The notes under the pieces: model-generated
What the model was told of the DNA's origin: nothing
Databases searched by the model: none
What the model saw: only the letters and a program-made list of their open reading frames with translations
Made by a program: the position numbers and the translations under genes
In this document: piece after piece, positions 7,509 to 10,000 of the stretch
How positions within the stretch are numbered: the stretch's first letter is position 1
Layout: the number at the start of each line of letters is the position of its first letter
From: Magnetospirillum sp.
Lineage (GTDB): Bacteria; Pseudomonadota; Alphaproteobacteria; Rhodospirillales; Magnetospirillaceae
NCBI GenBank assembly: GCA_020217035.1
Contig: JAIWOG010000087.1
Location: 1-10,000, forward strand
Reading direction: 5' to 3'
DNA: 10,000 nt

Positions 7509-7536
7509 AATATAGCGACAAGGCGAGCGGTTGCAA
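7509..7536 (-). promoter_or_regulatory. Candidate sigma70 promoter of the yajC-secDF operon
   Basis: On the minus strand TTGCAA (7536-7531) and TATATT (7514-7509) are 16 bases apart, matching four and five of six consensus positions. Initiation would fall near 7501, giving a leader of about 38 bases that contains the yajC ribosome site. It is the only AT-rich block of its kind in the 166-base gap between yajC and the divergent ATPase gene. Found by eye; not tested. Confidence 0.5.
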
Positions 7537-7629
7537 ACCTTAAGTCCCACCCACGTCCAAAGCCTTGCCGCCCGGCCCTGCCCCCATTAGGCTTTCGAGC
7601 CCACGCCATCGATCCGGATTTCGCCCGCC

Positions 7630-8490
7630 ATGGACGCTGATACCCTTGCCGTTTTGACCCGCATCGCCACCGCTTTGGAACGCCTGGCGCCGCCGCCCTT
7701 GGCCGAAGTGGACTTGGCCGCCGCCGACGCCTTCGTCTGGCACGCCGATCCCGATTGGCTGGAACCGGTCCCCCAGGTCAACCGGGTGGAAATCCAGTTG
7801 CTGAAGGGCATCGAACGCCAGCGCGAGCAATTGCTGGACAACACCCGGCGCTTCGCCCGTGGCCTGCCGGCCAACAACGCGCTGTTGTGGGGGGCGCGCG
7901 GCACCGGCAAAAGCTCGCTGGTCAAGGCGGCGCACGCCACAATCAACGAAGACGCCCCGAAGAACGGCAAGTTGCTGTTGGTGGAAATCCACCGCGAGGA
8001 CATCCCGTCCCTGCCCCGCCTGCTGCGCATCCTGCGCAACCAGGGGCGCCGCACCGTGCTGTTTTGCGACGATCTGTCCTTCGAGGGACAGGACGAAGCC
8101 TACAAGTCGCTGAAGGCGGTGCTGGACGGCGGCATCGAGGGTCGGCCAGCCAACGTCATCTTCTACGCCACATCGAACCGCCGCCATCTGTTGTCGCGCG
8201 ACATGATCGAGAACGAGCGGTCCACCGCCATCAATCCCGGCGAGGCGGTCGAGGAAAAGGTCTCGCTGTCCGACCGTTTTGGCCTGTGGCTGGGCTTCCA
8301 TCACGTCAACCAGGACACCTATTTCCAGATCATCGAAGGCTACGCCGCCCGTTACAAACTGCCTATCGCCACCGACGAACTGCATCGTGAAGCAAACGAA
8401 TGGGCGGTCACCCGCGGCTCGCGCTCGGGCCGTGTCGCCTGGCAGTTCATCCAGGATCTGGCCGGCCGCCTGGGCACCCCCATCGACTGA
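7630..8490 (+). CDS. DUF815 family AAA+ ATP-binding protein
   Basis: A cytosolic P-loop ATPase of 286 residues belonging to the DUF815 family, whose cellular role is not established. Residues 1-80 are a helical N-terminal region. Walker A is GARGTGKSS (88-96) and Walker B is VLFCDD (143-148), followed by LSFEGQDEAYKSLKAVLDGG. A sensor-1-like strand is YATSNRRHL (179-187). SLSDRFGLWLGF (212-223) holds a likely arginine finger (R216). A sensor-2-like segment SRSGRVAWQF (264-273) is close to the end. All nucleotide-binding elements are intact. ATG at 7630 has only a weak CCGGA-like site about 12 bases upstream, so the start is the least certain part, although no better in-frame start is evident. 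It is divergent from yajC, an adjacency I recall from other alphaproteobacteria. No clear promoter of its own was found. Confidence 0.93.
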   Translation: MDADTLAVLTRIATALERLAPPPLAEVDLAAADAFVWHADPDWLEPVPQVNRVEIQLLKGIERQREQLLDNTRRFARGLPANNALLWGARGTGKSSLVKAAHATINEDAPKNGKLLLVEIHREDIPSLPRLLRILRNQGRRTVLFCDDLSFEGQDEAYKSLKAVLDGGIEGRPANVIFYATSNRRHLLSRDMIENERSTAINPGEAVEEKVSLSDRFGLWLGFHHVNQDTYFQIIEGYAARYKLPIATDELHREANEWAVTRGSRSGRVAWQFIQDLAGRLGTPID

Positions 8491-8506
8491 TCCCAGCCGG
8501 AATCAA

Positions 8507-8641
8507 TCAGCGTCTGGCCAGCCAACGGGTCAGCAACAGCATGCCGGCGAACAGGGCGATGCCGCCCAGGATGACAAGGCCGCCGACGATCATGGCTTCG
8601 TCGGGGCTGAGGCTGGGGGCGGTGTCGAATCTTTGAAACAT
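8507..8641 (-). CDS. Small single-helix membrane protein, hypothetical
   Basis: A 44-codon ORF (ATG at 8641, TGA at 8507-8509) between nlpD and the convergent DUF815 gene. The N-terminus is polar and acidic (FDTAPSLSPDEA, 5-16). A hydrophobic run follows at about 17-38 (MIVGGLVILGGIALFAGM, then LLLT), and the end is basic (RWLARR). This is the pattern of a small bitopic inner-membrane protein with the positive end in the cytoplasm. The ribosome site is weak (GTGATGG just upstream). A GC-rich hairpin lies 13 bases before the start. It could be co-transcribed with nlpD by read-through or be a chance ORF in GC-rich DNA; the clean amphipathic layout favours a real gene. I do not recognise a family. 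Confidence 0.5.
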   Translation of the reverse strand: MFQRFDTAPSLSPDEAMIVGGLVILGGIALFAGMLLLTRWLARR

Positions 8642-8653
8642 GACCATCACGAT

Positions 8654-8677
8654 AGGGCCGCCCTTGGGGGCGGCCCT
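8654..8677. terminator. GC-rich hairpin between nlpD and the small ORF
   Basis: A perfect 10-base-pair inverted repeat (8654-8663 with 8668-8677, core GGGCCGCC/GGCGGCCC) encloses the loop TTGG. It lies nine bases beyond the nlpD stop. On the minus strand it is followed by ATCGTGATGG, which lacks a U-tract. On the plus strand it is followed by TGTCTTTGG, a weak U-tract. It probably acts as the nlpD 3' end or a transcript-stabilising stem, and may also end rightward transcripts from the DUF815 gene. Confidence 0.6.
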
Positions 8678-8686
8678 TGTCTTTGG

Positions 8687-9709
8687 TCAAGAGCCGGTCA
8701 GATGGGCGGTGGGATTGACCGCTTCGGTGCCGCGCCGCAATTCGAAGTGCAACTGGGGCGAATCCACGCCCCCCGACGAGCCCACGGTGGCGATCTGCTG
8801 GCCGCGCTTGACCGAATCGCCCTTGCGCACCATCACCTGGTCGTTATGGGCATAGGCGCTGACCCAGCCGTCGGAATGCTTGATCAACAGCAAATTGCCG
8901 AAGCCCTTCAATTCGTTGCCCACATAGGCGACGACGCCGTTCTCGGTGGAGCGCACCGGGGTGCCCCGGGGGGCGGCGATATTGATGCCGTCGTTGTTCT
9001 GACCCTTGGCCAGGGGACCGAATTCGGCGATCACCTCGCCCTTGACCGGCCAGATGAACCCCTTGCCGACCATGGGCGGCGGCGGCGGCGGCAAGGTCTG
9101 GCTGGGTTCGAAGGCCGGATGGCGGGCCTCGGGGGCGGCGCGGGGCGGTGTTGCCTCGGCGGCGGCGGTGGTGACGGCTCCCGGCGACGATGGCGGCGGC
9201 GGCGCTGAATTCACCCGGGTCGAGGCCGAGGACGGCTCGCCGCCTTGGCGGCCGGAATTGGGCGAAGCGATGACCAAGGCGCCTCCCTGGTTGCCGCCGC
9301 CGGAACGACCGCCTGGTACTTTCAGCTTCTCGCCCACGTAAATGGTGTAAGGCGGAGTCTTGCCGTTCAGACGCGCCAGGGTCTGGAACTCCACCCCCAG
9401 GCGCCGGGCCACCAGCAGCAAGGCGTCGCCGCGCTGGACCACGTATTCGCCGCCGCCGGGAATGCGGATGGCCTGACCGGGGGTGATGACATAGGGGGCG
9501 GCAAGGTTGTTGGCCTCGATCAGATCGCGCACCGAGACGTTGCAGCGCCGGGCGATGGAATAAAGGGTGTCGCCGGAATAGACGGTGACCACGCCCGCGC
9601 ATGATTGAGGGGGAACCCCACGGCTGACCGGCGCCCCGCCCCGCATGTTGGGGGAACACGCGGCCAACAAGGCCAACGGCACCGCCAAAAGGGCCAGTCT
9701 GGACACCAT
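8687..9709 (-). CDS. nlpD: NlpD-like lipoprotein with two LysM domains and a degenerate LytM (M23) domain
   Basis: Predicted envelope lipoprotein binding peptidoglycan; NlpD homologues activate cell-separation amidases. The 340-residue reading has a lipoprotein signal with lipobox LAAC (Cys18), then LysM 1 (about 40-84), LysM 2 (about 88-132), and a Gly/Pro/Ala-rich linker (about 133-214) with six consecutive prolines. The LytM domain spans about 215-335. Its zinc sites are altered: the HxGxD motif reads NDGIN (239-243) and the HLH motif reads QLH (319-321), though YAHND and LHFE are kept. This matches non-catalytic NlpD/EnvC-type domains rather than an active endopeptidase. ATG at 9709 is chosen because the signal peptide begins there and the likely transcription start is near 9731. 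The frame is open to 9772, with another ATG at 9730. No strong ribosome site is seen. It follows pcm, as in the widespread surE-pcm-nlpD order. Confidence 0.93.
   Translation of the reverse strand: MVSRLALLAVPLALLAACSPNMRGGAPVSRGVPPQSCAGVVTVYSGDTLYSIARRCNVSVRDLIEANNLAAPYVITPGQAIRIPGGGEYVVQRGDALLLVARRLGVEFQTLARLNGKTPPYTIYVGEKLKVPGGRSGGGNQGGALVIASPNSGRQGGEPSSASTRVNSAPPPPSSPGAVTTAAAEATPPRAAPEARHPAFEPSQTLPPPPPPMVGKGFIWPVKGEVIAEFGPLAKGQNNDGINIAAPRGTPVRSTENGVVAYVGNELKGFGNLLLIKHSDGWVSAYAHNDQVMVRKGDSVKRGQQIATVGSSGGVDSPQLHFELRRGTEAVNPTAHLTGS
9075..9092. repeat. (GGC)6 triplet run in nlpD
   Basis: Six tandem GGC triplets on the plus strand encode most of the polyproline run at residues 207-212 of the NlpD linker. 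Slippage in multiples of three would only change linker length, so the reading frame tolerates it. Confidence 0.85.
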
Positions 9710-9737
9710 ATGAGGTAGGGACGCGCACATGCGCCGC

Positions 9738-9766
9738 ACTATACGCGGCGAAGCTTGCCCGGGCAA
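9738..9766 (-). promoter_or_regulatory. Candidate promoter of nlpD, just downstream of pcm
   Basis: On the minus strand TTGCCC (9766-9761) and TATAGT (9743-9738) are 17 bases apart, matching four and five of six sigma70 consensus positions. It begins directly after the pcm stop and would start transcripts near 9731, about 20 bases ahead of the preferred nlpD ATG at 9709. It would let nlpD be expressed apart from the upstream pcm unit. Found by eye. Confidence 0.45.
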
Positions 9767-9768
9767 CG

Positions 9769-10000
9769 TCAAGAGTCGGGCAAACCTTCCACCATTGGGA
9801 CGAAACGTACCGGTTCCAGATGCTGGATATCGATACCGTGTTCCAGCTTGACAACCCGCACCAGATCCTGGGCGCCGCTGCCCACGTCGCCCACCGGCAA
9901 TACCATGATGCCGCCCACCTGCAATTGTTCCACCAGCTTGGGCGGAATGTCGTGGGCGGCGGCGGTGACCATGATGCGTTCGAACGGCGCCTGTTCCGGC
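9769..10000 (-). CDS. pcm: Protein-L-isoaspartate O-methyltransferase, C-terminal part
   Basis: Repairs isoaspartyl residues in damaged proteins by S-adenosylmethionine-dependent methylation. Only the last 76 residues are in the window; the family is about 215 residues long. The fragment starts inside the methyltransferase fold at PFERIMVTAAAHDIPPKLVE, matching the family's FD-R-I-x-V-T-A-A segment. It continues with VGGIMVLPVGD, where family members have GG-x-(L/M)-(V/I)-x-PVG, and closes with the conserved EPVRFVPMV before a short tail. The gene continues beyond the right edge. The nlpD start follows 59 bases after its stop. Identification is good despite truncation by the window. Confidence 0.92.
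   Translation of the reverse strand, partial: PEQAPFERIMVTAAAHDIPPKLVEQLQVGGIMVLPVGDVGSGAQDLVRVVKLEHGIDIQHLEPVRFVPMVEGLPDS

Noticed and set aside
9010..9350. Proline/glycine-rich GC-rich tract in nlpD as a possible regulatory repeat or recombination site.
   Set aside because: It is explained by the flexible linker between the LysM and LytM domains; only the short GGC run is a true repeat.

Overview
The window looks like an ordinary chromosomal stretch of a high-GC alphaproteobacterium. Gene content and order (pcm-nlpD, DUF815 ATPase, yajC-secD-secF, Mth938-domain gene) resemble Rhodospirillales such as Magnetospirillum and its relatives. That placement is an inference from gene order and protein style, not a computed match. 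No rRNA, tRNA, CRISPR array, insertion sequence or phage gene was seen, and no gene-free stretch exceeds 300 bases.

Layout from left to right. (1) A YrbG-type Ca2+/Na+ antiporter runs leftwards off the left edge (1-832). It is divergent from a ZntB/CorA-type metal transporter (906-1919). A strong two-way hairpin terminator (about 1921-1949) separates zntB from the convergent class I fructose-1,6-bisphosphatase gene fbp (1959-2966). (2) Divergent from fbp is a two-gene unit: a HybE/HupJ-family hydrogenase-assembly chaperone (3111-3575) whose stop overlaps the GTG start of mobA (3572-4171). (3) mobA meets, tail to tail with a 14-base overlap, the last gene of a leftward Sec operon. In transcription order that operon is yajC (7463-7089), secD (7056-5488), secF (5476-4532) and an Mth938/NDUFAF3-like gene (4532-4158). 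A plausible sigma70-type promoter lies ahead of yajC at 7509-7536. (4) Divergent from yajC is a DUF815 AAA+ ATPase (7630-8490). It converges on a 44-residue single-helix membrane ORF (8641-8507). (5) At the right edge are nlpD (9709-8687), a lipoprotein with two LysM domains and a degenerate LytM domain, and the C-terminal third of pcm (running in from 10000 to 9769). A likely internal promoter sits between them.

Functionally, the Sec operon encodes the SecDF-YajC accessory complex that drives the late steps of protein export. Mth938-domain proteins are related to a mitochondrial complex I assembly factor, and the gene is tightly coupled to secF. NlpD is an envelope division or amidase-activator lipoprotein. 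HybE and MobA both belong to maturation of redox metalloenzymes (NiFe hydrogenase and molybdenum cofactor, respectively). I saw no clearly new defence system, mobile system or toxin system. The most notable points are the orphan hybE coupled to mobA, the secF/Mth938 junction, altered motifs in both metal transporters, and the unannotated small membrane ORF.
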